Of a stretch of 64,000 bases of DNA, positions 23,399 to 33,014 are shown piece after piece. The first letter of the stretch is position 1; each line of letters opens with the position of its first letter. The DNA is from Enorma phocaeensis (GTDB lineage Bacteria; Actinomycetota; Coriobacteriia; Coriobacteriales; Coriobacteriaceae). Made by a program: the position numbers and the translations under genes. The DNA lies in assembly GCF_900186505.1 (NCBI RefSeq), contig NZ_LT891970.1, positions 418,451-482,450 of the forward strand. The letters run 5' to 3'. The notes beneath the pieces were generated by a model, which made no database searches, was not told the origin of the DNA, and worked only from the letters and a program-made list of their open reading frames with translations.

Positions 23399-24742
23399 CT
23401 ACTCTTCAGGCTCCCGCGAGGCCGAGGCGACGACAACCGAATGGATGATGCCGATGGCAACGCCCGCAAGAGCAGGGACCACCCAGCTCAATCCCAGATC
23501 CGCCAAGGGCAGCGCGTCGAACGGCAGCCAGATGCCCTGGGCGAACGCATCGCGCACGCTCGCAAGAACGCTTTCGACCGCAACGATCGCCACGACCCAC
23601 TTCCACACGTAAGGGACGCGATCGACCTGGCGCGCGACGAGCCCCATGAGCACGAGCACGATTGCCGGCGGATAGAGAGCGTTGAGCAGTGGCACCGAGA
23701 ACGTGATGATCGCGGTAAGGCCGAAGTTCGACACCGCGCACGAGAACACGGCAAAGACAGCTGCCCAAACCTGATAGGGCACCCGTGGGAACGTCTCGGC
23801 GAAGTAGCTCGCGCAGCTGCTGATAAGGCCCGTGCACACGTTCAGGCACGCAATGAGGAAGATCGCCGCGACGATGACGGTGCCTGCCGTGCCAAAATGC
23901 CCGGTCGCAGCTGCGGTAAGCACTTGCGCCCCGTTGCCGGCGCCCGGCACGAGCGCACCGGTAACCACACCCGCGTACCCCAGACCGCAGTAGATGACGA
24001 GCATGAGCACGCCGGCGATCACGCCTGCGCGCGAGATCTCGAAAGCCACGGCGCTTGGCCGCTCCACACCTAAATCGCGCACGTTCAGGGCGATCACGAT
24101 CCCAAAGCACAAAGCCGCAAGCAGGTCCATGGTCTGGTAGCCGTTGATGAATCCCTGCACGGCAGCGTTTTGGGTATACGGGACGACCGCAGGCTGCGCC
24201 GGGGCGAGCGGCGCGATGATGGAGGAGCCCACTACGAGGACGATGAGGATGATGAGTGCAGGTGCAGAGATGCGGCCGAGCACATGGGAGAGCTTACCCG
24301 GGCGCAGGGCGAGCGCGAACGCCACCGCAAAAAACACGACGGAGAAAGCCACTGAAACAGCAAGCACCGGGGCGTCCGCAGGCAGCAACGGCACGAGCAT
24401 CTCAAACGCCGTCGACGAGGTGCGAGGGATGGCGAGGCACGGACCTATGGCAAGGTAGACAAGGATGGCGAAGAGCGATGCATACCAGCCGCTTACCCGC
24501 CCCGCCAGATGCTTGAGGTCACCAGCGAGTGCCACGGTCACGATGCCGAGCACCGGAAACCCGATAGCAGTGACAAGGAAGCCTATGAGCGCAGGCAGGG
24601 CATCCTGCCCGGCTTGAGCGCCCAGAAGCGGTGGCAGGATGAGGTTCCCCGCGCCGAAGAACATCGAAAAGAGCGTCGCCCCTACCGTGAGAGATGCCCG
24701 CGCCGAGAGCCTCTTTCCGTTCGTCATCTCAGGTTCTGACAC
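23399..24742 (-). CDS. brnQ: Branched-chain amino acid:cation symporter
   Basis: A protein of about 447 residues with about 12 membrane spans, of the LIVCS/BrnQ family, which imports Leu, Ile and Val with a cation. The N-terminal FSMFFGAGNLILPPLLG is the family signature. I prefer the GTG at 24742, six bases after AGGGGG, over the ATG at 24748 that touches that box. It lies in the same direction as guaA, 128 bp upstream of it, and may be transcribed separately. Confidence 0.9.
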   Translation of the reverse strand: MSEPEMTNGKRLSARASLTVGATLFSMFFGAGNLILPPLLGAQAGQDALPALIGFLVTAIGFPVLGIVTVALAGDLKHLAGRVSGWYASLFAILVYLAIGPCLAIPRTSSTAFEMLVPLLPADAPVLAVSVAFSVVFFAVAFALALRPGKLSHVLGRISAPALIILIVLVVGSSIIAPLAPAQPAVVPYTQNAAVQGFINGYQTMDLLAALCFGIVIALNVRDLGVERPSAVAFEISRAGVIAGVLMLVIYCGLGYAGVVTGALVPGAGNGAQVLTAAATGHFGTAGTVIVAAIFLIACLNVCTGLISSCASYFAETFPRVPYQVWAAVFAVFSCAVSNFGLTAIITFSVPLLNALYPPAIVLVLMGLVARQVDRVPYVWKWVVAIVAVESVLASVRDAFAQGIWLPFDALPLADLGLSWVVPALAGVAIGIIHSVVVASASREPEE

Positions 24743-24808
24743 GTGCATCCCCCTATTTCCGGATACCGCTTACCGCCAGCTCAAAGCTGCCGCCAACCGG
24801 TAGCCGCA

Positions 24809-27442
24809 CTACATCTTCACAATCGGTGCAAAGCCCTTCATGAGCTTCTTCACCTGTCCGGTCTTCTCGAACCGGACCTCTATCATATCGCCCGCGACCG
24901 AGATAACGGTTCCCGTTCCAAAGGTCTTATGGCGAACGGTATCGCCGGCCGCGAACGTCTCCGCGGCCTTAGCGGCGTCGGGACGGCGCTGCTCAACCGT
25001 ATGGCTGCTCGCAGCCGATACGCGGCGCTGGCCGGAACCGCTGCCAAACGTCGCCGGCTTGAGACCGGCATCGGGGCTGACGCCGCGATGACGGGTCGCC
25101 CCGCCAGCCGATCGGGTATACGAGCCGAATACGTTGCCGCCGTACATTTCCGATCCCACACCGGAACCGTATGTCCCTCGGCGATCGCCGCGCTTCTCCC
25201 AGCCGGTCCCCGAGAAACCCGACGACCCCACACCGGTGAACTCGATGTCTTCCTCGGGAATCTCGTTAACAAAGCGCGAACGCGGATTGGCCTGCGTGGA
25301 ACCATAGGTACGTCGCGTGGCGGCGTAGGTGAGGAATAGCCGCTTGCGGGCACGCGTGATGGCGACGTAGGCAAGGCGCCGCTCCTCCTCCAGCTTAGCC
25401 GGATCGTCCGAGAATCCCGCGACGTGCGGGAAGATGCCCTCTTCAAGGCCGGCCACGAAGACCGCGGGGAACTCCAAGCCCTTGGCGGAGTGCACCGTCA
25501 TCATGGTGATGGCATGGCTCTCCCCCGCCAGCGCATCGAGGTCGCTGCGGAGCGCGAGCCACTCGAGCAACGCGGGCAGCGCCGCGCAGGTGAGCGGACC
25601 GTAGGTGCGCTCGATCTCGGAGGCGACCTGAGAGGCATGCTCGGGCGCTACGGGAGCCGCCGCCAGGGTATTGCTCGCGATAAGCCGAGCGAGCGCCGCT
25701 TGGGCATCGGTGAGTGCCTCATCGAGCGCCTCTTCCGGGGCGGCTTGCACGCCTGGCATGGCCCGCGTATCCAGCGGCGCTACAGGGGCCACGGCCTCTT
25801 GCGCCACGCCGTCCGCGATGCCTGCGGCACGCAGCTCCTCAAAGCTCTCGAGCGTACCCTCGATGTCATCGTGAGTCTCCTCGAACTCTGCGGCGACGCC
25901 TAGGAATTCCTGGATGTTCTCGATGCGGCCCTCCGCCTCGACGGTGCCCTCAGCCCGTAGAGCCTGGATGAGACCGCTCTTCTCCACGATGGCTTCGATC
26001 ACATGCTGGAGCTCGCCGTCCATGCGGCGTCCCTCTCGAACGATATCCACGAAATCGGCGAGTGCGGTACGCGCCTTGGCGCTGAACATGCCCGTCTCGG
26101 CGCAAGCGAACTCGCATGCTTGGAAGAACGAGCAACGGTTCTGCCGTGCAAGCCCCTCGATCTTGGCGATAGAGGTCGAGCCGATGCCGCGTCGCGGCGT
26201 ATTGATGACGCGCTTCACGCTCATCTCGTCTGCGGGGTTCACGATCATCTTGAGATAGGCCATGACATCGCGAATCTCGGCGCGATCGAAGAAGCGCGTC
26301 CCGCCCACGATGCGGTAGGGCACGCCAGCGCGCAGGAACATGTCTTCGAGGATGCGCGACTGGGCGTTCGTGCGGTAAAACACCGCGACATCGTCATAGC
26401 TCGTGCCCGCGGCATGCAGCTTCTCGATCTCACCAGCGATCCAGCGGCCCTCGTCGCGCTCGTCGGAGGCCTGGTAGGCGCGGATCTTCTCGCCGTCGCC
26501 AGCCGCTGTGAACAAGCGCTTGTCTTTGCGGCGCGAGTTGTGGCGCACCACGGCGTTGGCCGCCGAGAGGATGTGCCCCGTCGAGCGATAGTTCTGCTCG
26601 AGCTTAACCACGCACGCGTCGGGGAAATCCTGCTCGAAGTCAAGGATGTTCGAGATGTCCGCTCCACGCCAGCTGTAGATGGACTGGTCGTCATCACCCA
26701 CCACCATGAGATTGCGGTACTTAGCGGCGAGCAGGTTCGCGATCTCGTACTGCACATGGTTGGTGTCCTGATACTCGTCCACGCTGATGTAGCGGAAGCG
26801 CTCCTGGTAGCGGTCGAGGACGTCGGGGCGCGTGCGCAGGAGCTCGAGCGCGCGCACGAGCAGGTCGTCGAAGTCCATGGCGTTGGCCGCACGCAGGCGC
26901 CGCTCAAGCTCCAGATAGACCTGAGCGGCTTTTTGGTCGGGCGGCGTGTTCGCCAGGCGGCTGAACTCCTCTGGGCCTACCATGGCGTTCTTCGCCGTGG
27001 AGATCTTGGAGCGAATCATGTTGATGGGGTATTGCTTCTGCTCTATCCCCAGCGCCTGCATGATGTCGCGCACCATGCGGCGCGAGTCATCGTCATCGTA
27101 GATGGTGAACTGGCCGGTATAGCCCAGGAGATCCGCATCCTCGCGGAGCATGCGCACGCACATCGCGTGGAAGGTGCACACCCACATGCCGCGCGTGCCT
27201 TCCGGCAGGAGCGCCTGCAAACGCTCGCGCATCTCGGCGGCGGCCTTGTTAGTGAAGGTGATGGCGAGCACCTGCCAGGGGCGCACGCCCAGATCGGCAA
27301 TCATGTGCGCGATGCGGTAGGTGAGCACGCGCGTCTTGCCCGAGCCCGCGCCGGCGAGCACGAGCAGCGGACCCTCTGTTGTGAGCACGGCTTCTCGCTG
27401 CGCGGGGTTGAGCGAGTCGATATCTACGGCGTAGCTGGGCAT
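24809..27442 (-). CDS. pcrA: ATP-dependent DNA helicase PcrA/UvrD
   Basis: An 877-residue SF1A helicase for DNA repair and replication fork clearance. Walker A GAGSGKT is at 31-37, then VDEYQDTN, GDDDQSIYSWRGA, and the late motifs TVHSAKGLEF and VAITRARKRLFL. The C-terminal region after about residue 760 is Gly/Arg-rich and ends with a Tudor-like segment (GDTVRHKTFGTGTVISV) known to bind RNA polymerase in PcrA. The ATG at 27442 follows GGAGG. Confidence 0.95.
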   Translation of the reverse strand: MPSYAVDIDSLNPAQREAVLTTEGPLLVLAGAGSGKTRVLTYRIAHMIADLGVRPWQVLAITFTNKAAAEMRERLQALLPEGTRGMWVCTFHAMCVRMLREDADLLGYTGQFTIYDDDDSRRMVRDIMQALGIEQKQYPINMIRSKISTAKNAMVGPEEFSRLANTPPDQKAAQVYLELERRLRAANAMDFDDLLVRALELLRTRPDVLDRYQERFRYISVDEYQDTNHVQYEIANLLAAKYRNLMVVGDDDQSIYSWRGADISNILDFEQDFPDACVVKLEQNYRSTGHILSAANAVVRHNSRRKDKRLFTAAGDGEKIRAYQASDERDEGRWIAGEIEKLHAAGTSYDDVAVFYRTNAQSRILEDMFLRAGVPYRIVGGTRFFDRAEIRDVMAYLKMIVNPADEMSVKRVINTPRRGIGSTSIAKIEGLARQNRCSFFQACEFACAETGMFSAKARTALADFVDIVREGRRMDGELQHVIEAIVEKSGLIQALRAEGTVEAEGRIENIQEFLGVAAEFEETHDDIEGTLESFEELRAAGIADGVAQEAVAPVAPLDTRAMPGVQAAPEEALDEALTDAQAALARLIASNTLAAAPVAPEHASQVASEIERTYGPLTCAALPALLEWLALRSDLDALAGESHAITMMTVHSAKGLEFPAVFVAGLEEGIFPHVAGFSDDPAKLEEERRLAYVAITRARKRLFLTYAATRRTYGSTQANPRSRFVNEIPEEDIEFTGVGSSGFSGTGWEKRGDRRGTYGSGVGSEMYGGNVFGSYTRSAGGATRHRGVSPDAGLKPATFGSGSGQRRVSAASSHTVEQRRPDAAKAAETFAAGDTVRHKTFGTGTVISVAGDMIEVRFEKTGQVKKLMKGFAPIVKM

Positions 27443-27548
27443 TCATCCTCCGGGCGATCGCGCGGCGCGCACCGCGCCTTGGTTGCGTTGAGCCCACCTA
27501 GTATACTCGCCAACCCGGATAAAGCTATGGAGCGGACGTGCATCGCGA

Positions 27549-28886
27549 TCAACGACGCTCCTCGTACGCCTCCTCACGACGAGCGACCTCGTCGATCAGG
27601 ATGGTGTCACCGTGCTTGGCGGCAAGTACGGTTGCGAGCATGAAGGCGCCCATGAGCGTGATGTAGCCAAACAGCATCGCGGGCGCGGCGTCCATCACCA
27701 TACCGGAGAGGATGGGGGTCACTACCTGCGCCGCCATGGAGACGGTGTAGTAGTAGCCGGAGTAGCGTCCCACGCTGTTGGAGTCGCAAAGCTCGAGCAG
27801 CATGGGGTATACGCAAAGGTCCACACCGCCCAGCGCGGCGCCCATGAACAGAAACACCACGTAGAAGAGCGGATTGAACCCAGGAACGAGCCAGATGATG
27901 GCAGAGCCCGCCACCACCACGGCAGACGTAATGACGGCCATGACCTTGCGGCCGTATTTGAGCGAGAGGTTGGCGATGGGCACGTACGAGAGCAAGCCGC
28001 CCGCGATGGTCACGATGTTGATGATGGCGTAGCTGCCTCCCGCCATGCCGAAGAACGCGTCGGCGTAGCGCGAGATGTTCGTGGTCATGGCGTTGTAGCT
28101 CATGTAGTAGAAGAAGGTCGCGGCAAGGATCATGATGATGGACATGCGCACGGAAGGATCCGTGACGCGTTGCCTGCCGCCCGCCTCGGGCGAGTCATCG
28201 GTATCGATCTCGGCTTCCTCGATGCCCATCTCGAGGCTCTTCTCGTGCATACGCTCAACAAGCTGAGGCTCGCGCACGCGCCAGAAGTACAGGATCGCGG
28301 AGCCGATGATGAAGAGCGCCTGTAAGCCGAAGAGCGGCAGGTAATCCGGATGCTCGACGTCCGGCACGAGCAGCGTGATGGCCACGAGCATGACTCCGGT
28401 GCCCGCATACCCCACGATCTTCTCGATGGAGTCCGCCTTGGTACGCAGCGGACGCGGCGTGATATCCGCCACGATCGCCACGGTCATGGTCCGGTAGGAG
28501 CAGATGGCCACGAGCGTGAGCAAGATCATGGCGATGAGCAGCGGGAAGCTGCGCAGATTGTTCGCCACGGAAATGAGCGGCACCGCGATTGCGGCGACGA
28601 CCGACCCCGCCATGATGAACGGCGTGCGCCGACCGAACTTGCTGGCACAGCGATCGCTCAGGATTCCGAAGAGCGGAAGCAGGAACAATCCGAACACGTT
28701 ATCGAGCGCCATGACCACGCCCGTCGTTGCGTTGTCGAGCCCGAAGGTATCCGTGAGCATGAGCGGCACGATGCCGTCGAACACCTGCCAGAAGCTGATC
28801 ATGCCCATGAAGGGCAACGCAGCAAACGCCACGCTCGCATAATCGAGCCTGCTCGCCGCCTTCACGGCCTTCTTATCTGTCGCCAT
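27549..28886 (-). CDS. MFS transporter, SLC45/sugar-symporter-like
   Basis: A 445-residue protein with 12 predicted spans. GILSDRCASKFGRRTPFI is the MFS loop 2-3 signature. The early WQVFDGIVPLMLTDTFGL and the long cytoplasmic loop near residues 195-230 resemble SLC45-like or GPH-type sugar transporters. The start at 28886 follows GGGAGG. Substrate unknown; no sugar genes are adjacent. Confidence 0.8.
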   Translation of the reverse strand: MATDKKAVKAASRLDYASVAFAALPFMGMISFWQVFDGIVPLMLTDTFGLDNATTGVVMALDNVFGLFLLPLFGILSDRCASKFGRRTPFIMAGSVVAAIAVPLISVANNLRSFPLLIAMILLTLVAICSYRTMTVAIVADITPRPLRTKADSIEKIVGYAGTGVMLVAITLLVPDVEHPDYLPLFGLQALFIIGSAILYFWRVREPQLVERMHEKSLEMGIEEAEIDTDDSPEAGGRQRVTDPSVRMSIIMILAATFFYYMSYNAMTTNISRYADAFFGMAGGSYAIINIVTIAGGLLSYVPIANLSLKYGRKVMAVITSAVVVAGSAIIWLVPGFNPLFYVVFLFMGAALGGVDLCVYPMLLELCDSNSVGRYSGYYYTVSMAAQVVTPILSGMVMDAAPAMLFGYITLMGAFMLATVLAAKHGDTILIDEVARREEAYEERR

Positions 28887-29010
28887 ACCGGATCCTCCCT
28901 ATGAATAGTTTGGGCAAGTCGATGGAGCTCACCGGCCCGTCCAATCACCCCGTCGAACACGTATACGCCACAGGCAACCGCGGCGCGACCTCGGCAGCAC
29001 CACGCCGCTT

Positions 29011-30522
29011 CTACTCCAGCTCGTCGAGATGACGCAGGAACGCAGCGTAGAACTCGATGCCCCGTAGATACACGTCCACCCCGATGCGCTCGTTCTCCGC
29101 ATGGATGAGCGAACGAGCCTCCCCGGAATACTCGAAGCCGCAGAACCGGTACACGCGGTCGCAGATGGCATTGAACTCCCGCGAATCGGTGCAAGAGTTT
29201 TGCACGTACGGCGCGAAGCCCGCCTCGGGATACACGCCCGCCACGCAGCGATGCAGGTAATCGAAGGCGGCGTCGTCCTCGAACGGGCTCACGGGCGCGG
29301 GCTCGGTATAGGGGATGGCCTCGTCGACCTCGATTGTCACATGATCCGGGCTGACCCCGCTCGCCGCGCATTCCTCGGCAGCTAGCGACCGGGCGCGCGC
29401 AACGGCATCGGCAACGCTCTCGAACGGCGCAACGCGCACGTTGAAGTTCGCACGCGCCACGGGCGGCAGCACGTTATGGGCGTTCGATCCCTCGAGCTGC
29501 GTGAGGGCATACGTGGTGCGAAGCATAGCCGCGGTCTCGCCGTTTGCCGCCATGATCTTGGCAACAAGCGGTCGCGTGAGCCAGAGGTTCGAGAACACGA
29601 GGCGATAGAGCACGTTGCTGCGGCTCGCGAGCTCAGCCAGCGTCGCATCGAGCGCCTCCGTGAAGCACGGCATGCCCGGATTTGCCGCGATGCGCTCGCA
29701 TACGCGGGCGAGCAGACGCGGAGCGTCCGTGTCCTTGGGCGTGGAGGCATGGCCGCCGTCGGCGGAAACCGTAACCGATAGGTCGACGTGCCCCTTCTCC
29801 GACACGCCCACCATCGCGACGGGCACCTTCACCCCCAACGGCGTATCGCCGGCGACCGCCCCGCCCTCATCGAGCACCATATAGGGACGGATGCCGCGGT
29901 CGCGCAGCCATGCAACGGCATCGCGCGCAGCCGGTCCGCTCACCTCTTCGGCATTCGAGGAGAAGAACCACACGTCACGCGGCGGCACGTAGCCCTGACC
30001 GATCAGGTGCTCGGTTGCCTCGAAGAAAGCACCGATGATGCATTTGGTGTCGAGCGATCCGCGCGCCCAGATCTCGCCATCGATGACCTCGGCACCAAAG
30101 GGATCGTGCTCCCATTGCTGGCCTTCGACGGGAACCACGTCGTGATGCGCCATCATCAGGACCGGGTCGAGCGCGGAATCGGCGCCCGGCCAGCGCAGCA
30201 GGATGCCGAACTCGTCTACCAGGATGAGCTCGCAGGCATCGAACGTCAACGGATACAGGCGGCGCAACGTGGGGACCCAGCGTTCGAAGGGCTCGCGGTC
30301 CACGAGTGCGGGGTCATCACGCGATACCGTGGGAATGCGGAGCAGTTCCTGGAAACGCTCGATCGCCCCGTCGCCCGCCGTGAACCCATCAGATCCCAAA
30401 GGGCTGCCCTTGGGACGCGACGGCTTCATGCGAGCCGCGCGCAGCGCACATGCCGATGTAAGCGAGCCCGCCGCCATACCGACAACCGTCGCCGCGATTT
30501 TTCCAACCGTCCGAGCGCGCAT
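29011..30522 (-). CDS. M20-family metallopeptidase (carboxypeptidase-like), membrane anchored
   Basis: A 503-residue zinc peptidase. Metal and catalytic motifs are AHHDVVPVEGQQW, RGSLDTK and SSNAEEVSG, with a dimerisation domain in the middle. It is longer than typical dipeptidases and close to the vacuolar carboxypeptidase S / PM20D1 group. The N-terminus has basic residues and one hydrophobic segment (IAATVVGMAAGSLTSACAL), suggesting an anchor or export. Start 30522 follows GGGGAG. Confidence 0.85.
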   Translation of the reverse strand: MRARTVGKIAATVVGMAAGSLTSACALRAARMKPSRPKGSPLGSDGFTAGDGAIERFQELLRIPTVSRDDPALVDREPFERWVPTLRRLYPLTFDACELILVDEFGILLRWPGADSALDPVLMMAHHDVVPVEGQQWEHDPFGAEVIDGEIWARGSLDTKCIIGAFFEATEHLIGQGYVPPRDVWFFSSNAEEVSGPAARDAVAWLRDRGIRPYMVLDEGGAVAGDTPLGVKVPVAMVGVSEKGHVDLSVTVSADGGHASTPKDTDAPRLLARVCERIAANPGMPCFTEALDATLAELASRSNVLYRLVFSNLWLTRPLVAKIMAANGETAAMLRTTYALTQLEGSNAHNVLPPVARANFNVRVAPFESVADAVARARSLAAEECAASGVSPDHVTIEVDEAIPYTEPAPVSPFEDDAAFDYLHRCVAGVYPEAGFAPYVQNSCTDSREFNAICDRVYRFCGFEYSGEARSLIHAENERIGVDVYLRGIEFYAAFLRHLDELE

Positions 30523-30569
30523 ACGCCGCTCCCCTCATCGTGCCCGCGCCGCGCACGGGCCCATCAGCT

Positions 30570-30598
30570 TTGCAATACCAGTATCATAGACCTATAAG
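30570..30598 (+). promoter_or_regulatory. Predicted sigma-70 promoter of deoD-deoB
   Basis: TTGCAA (30570-30575) and TATAAG (30593-30598) are separated by 17 bp and lie 47 bp before the deoD start, in the divergent region shared with the M20 peptidase. Confidence 0.55.
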
Positions 30599-30645
30599 TA
30601 GCGACGCAGCCCCCGCGTCGCCGATCGCAAGAAGGGAAGCCACCC

Positions 30646-31368
30646 ATGCTGAAAACACCCACCCCGCATAACGCAGCAAAAGCCGGCGATATAGCAAAGA
30701 CCGTCCTCATGCCCGGAGACCCGCTCCGTGCGCGCTACATCGCCGAGAAGTACCTCGATGACGCGCGCTGCGTCAACGAGGTGCGCAACATGCTCGCCTT
30801 CACCGGCACCTACCAGGGCAGCCCGGTAACCGTGATGGGCCACGGCATGGGCATGCCGAGCGTGGGCATCTACTCCTACGAGCTCTACAACTTCTACGAC
30901 GTCGACGCGATCATCCGCATCGGCTCCGCTGGCGCCTACGCCGACGAGGTCGAGCTGCGCGACGTCATCGCCGCCCAGGGCGCCTGCACCGACTCGCGCT
31001 ACGTCCACCAGTTCAACCTGCCCGGCGACTTCGCCCCCATCGCGAGCTACGACCTGCTCGAGTGCGCCGTTGCGGCCGCCCGCGCCCAGGGCGTGCCGAT
31101 CCGCGTGGGCAACGTGCTCTCGAGCGACGTCTTCTACGACGAGGACCCCTCCTGCGCGCTCGCCTGGAAGAAGATGGGCGTGCTCGCCGTCGAGATGGAG
31201 GCGGCCGCGCTCTACATGAACGCCGCGCGCACCGGCAAGAAGGCGCTCTGCCTGCTCACCGTCTCGGACAAGCCGCTTACCGGCGAGGGTCTCTCCGCCG
31301 AGGAGCGCCAGACGAGCTTCAACCACATGATGGAGATCGCGCTCGCCGTCGCCGCGAACGGGGCGTAA
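30646..31368 (+). CDS. deoD: Purine nucleoside phosphorylase, DeoD type
   Basis: A 240-residue hexameric-type enzyme that splits purine (deoxy)nucleosides with phosphate. GDPLRA, GSAGA, VEMEAAALY and TVSDKPLTGE are the phosphate, purine and sugar sites of the NP-I family. It starts at 30646 behind AAGGGAAG and is followed by deoB after 51 bp, so ribose-1-phosphate is passed to the phosphopentomutase. Confidence 0.95.
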   Translation: MLKTPTPHNAAKAGDIAKTVLMPGDPLRARYIAEKYLDDARCVNEVRNMLAFTGTYQGSPVTVMGHGMGMPSVGIYSYELYNFYDVDAIIRIGSAGAYADEVELRDVIAAQGACTDSRYVHQFNLPGDFAPIASYDLLECAVAAARAQGVPIRVGNVLSSDVFYDEDPSCALAWKKMGVLAVEMEAAALYMNAARTGKKALCLLTVSDKPLTGEGLSAEERQTSFNHMMEIALAVAANGA

Positions 31369-31419
31369 AAGCCCCGGTGCCCCCAGCGCTCGCGCACAAC
31401 CTGCTCGATTGGAGAAACC

Positions 31420-32634
31420 ATGCCCGCATCGCCGCGGTTCCGCCGCGTCCTCGTCATCGTCATCGATTCCATCGGCGTGGGCTTCGCGCCCGATGCCGAC
31501 CGCTATAAGAGCGCCGGCGCCGATACGCTCGGCCATATGGCGGAGTTCTTCGCAAGCGAGCTCGGCCGGCCGCTTGCCATCCCCAACATGGCGCGGCTCG
31601 GCATCGCGCGCACGCACCCGGGCGGGCTGGCGGGCGTTCCGGTGCCCGAGCGCGTGGCCGGCGCGCACGGGCGCATGCAGGTCACGAGCTTCGGCAACGA
31701 CTCGCTCGACGGGCACTGGGAGATGATGTGCCTGCCTGCGCGCTTCCACGTCGACTACTTCCCCGAAGGATTCCCGCAAGAGCTACTTGAGAAGCTCGAG
31801 GGGTTCTCCGGACGCGGAATCCTCTGCAACAAGCCCTATTCCGGTACGCAGGTCATCTACGACTACGGTGAACGCCAGCTTAAGACCGGCGAGCTCATCG
31901 TTTACACCTCGGGCGACTCCGTCCTGCAGATCGCCGCGCACGAGGACGTCATCCCGCTCGACGAGCTCTACCGCATCTGTGCCTACGCGCGCACGCTCGT
32001 GAACGGGCCCGAGATCACCATGGGTCGCGTCATCGCCCGCCCGTACGTGGGCACCTGCAAGGAGGACTTCACCCGCACGGCGAACCGGCGCGACCTGGGG
32101 CTCGAGCCCACCGGCCCCACAGCGCTCACCGCACTGCAAGATGCAGGGCTCGATGTCATTTCGGTGGGAAAGACCTGGGACCTCTTCTGCGGGCAGGGCT
32201 TCGACCGCTCGTATCACAACGAGAGCAACATGGACGGCATGGACCACGTCGACGAGGTCATGGCCGATGACTGGCAGGGCCTGTGCTTCACCAACCTGGT
32301 GGACTTCGACGCCATGTACGGGCATCGGCGCAATGCCGCTGGCGATGGCGAGGCCCTGGAGGCCTTCGACGAGCGTCTAGGTCATGTGATCGAGGCGATG
32401 CACAGCGACGACCTGCTCGTGGTCACAGCAGATCATGGAAACGACCCGACCTACCAAGGAACCGATCATACTCGCGAGCTTGTCCCGCTACTCGTGTGGT
32501 CGCCTTCGATGCACCCAGGCGGCGTCGACCTTGGGCTGCGGACCACCTGCTCGGATCTCGGGGCGACGATCCTCGAAAACTTCGGTGTACCCGACATGGG
32601 GGAGGGAACGAGCTTTCTACCCCGCCTTTCGTAG
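31420..32634 (+). CDS. deoB: Phosphopentomutase
   Basis: A 404-residue alkaline-phosphatase-superfamily mutase converting (deoxy)ribose-1-phosphate to the 5-phosphate. IDSIGVGFAPDA, NDSLDGHWEMM, NMDGMDHVDEVM and VTADHGNDPT supply the two-metal site. It forms a two-gene nucleoside salvage operon with deoD. Confidence 0.95.
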   Translation: MPASPRFRRVLVIVIDSIGVGFAPDADRYKSAGADTLGHMAEFFASELGRPLAIPNMARLGIARTHPGGLAGVPVPERVAGAHGRMQVTSFGNDSLDGHWEMMCLPARFHVDYFPEGFPQELLEKLEGFSGRGILCNKPYSGTQVIYDYGERQLKTGELIVYTSGDSVLQIAAHEDVIPLDELYRICAYARTLVNGPEITMGRVIARPYVGTCKEDFTRTANRRDLGLEPTGPTALTALQDAGLDVISVGKTWDLFCGQGFDRSYHNESNMDGMDHVDEVMADDWQGLCFTNLVDFDAMYGHRRNAAGDGEALEAFDERLGHVIEAMHSDDLLVVTADHGNDPTYQGTDHTRELVPLLVWSPSMHPGGVDLGLRTTCSDLGATILENFGVPDMGEGTSFLPRLS

Positions 32635-33014
32635 CCGCTTTGCCGCGTTTCAAGTCGGCGGTCGAGAATGACCGGCGTACAGCAGATTTCACTGCTGATG
32701 ATGCACTCCAAAGCGATGGCAAAAATGATTCAAGACAGGTTACGGTGATCGTTTGCGGAATCAGCAAATACACAAGTGATGCCGCAGGCATTTCCGCAGG
32801 ATTATGACACCTGAAATCATTGTCTACTTAGCAAAATCCAGAACGACCACCGTAACTCGTTGCGAACTTCCAGCAACATCGCACTATATTGCATTATTTT
32901 GTATATATTTTAATGAATATAGTTATTGATGCATATTTAGGAAGAGACTATGCCGTCCCCTCCTTCCCTGCACCTCTCACTCGCCCTACTCGACAACATT
33001 CGCGCAGAATCTGC
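32635..33014. other. Low-GC intergenic region with a palindromic repeat unit
   Basis: About 380 bp with lower GC between convergent deoB and the DHA2 pump. No gene is convincing. It contains the 118-bp palindromic unit described at 32739-32856 and an AT-rich stretch around 32880-32940. Confidence 0.5.
32739..32856. repeat. Long imperfect palindromic intergenic element
   Basis: GTTACGGTGATCGT (32739-32752) and ACGACCACCGTAAC (32843-32856) pair at 13 of 14 positions. The similarity continues inward for about 40 bp with small gaps, so the two halves are inverted copies of one unit. Size and place fit a REP/MITE-like element with no coding capacity. Whether it recurs in the genome cannot be seen here. 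Confidence 0.5.
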
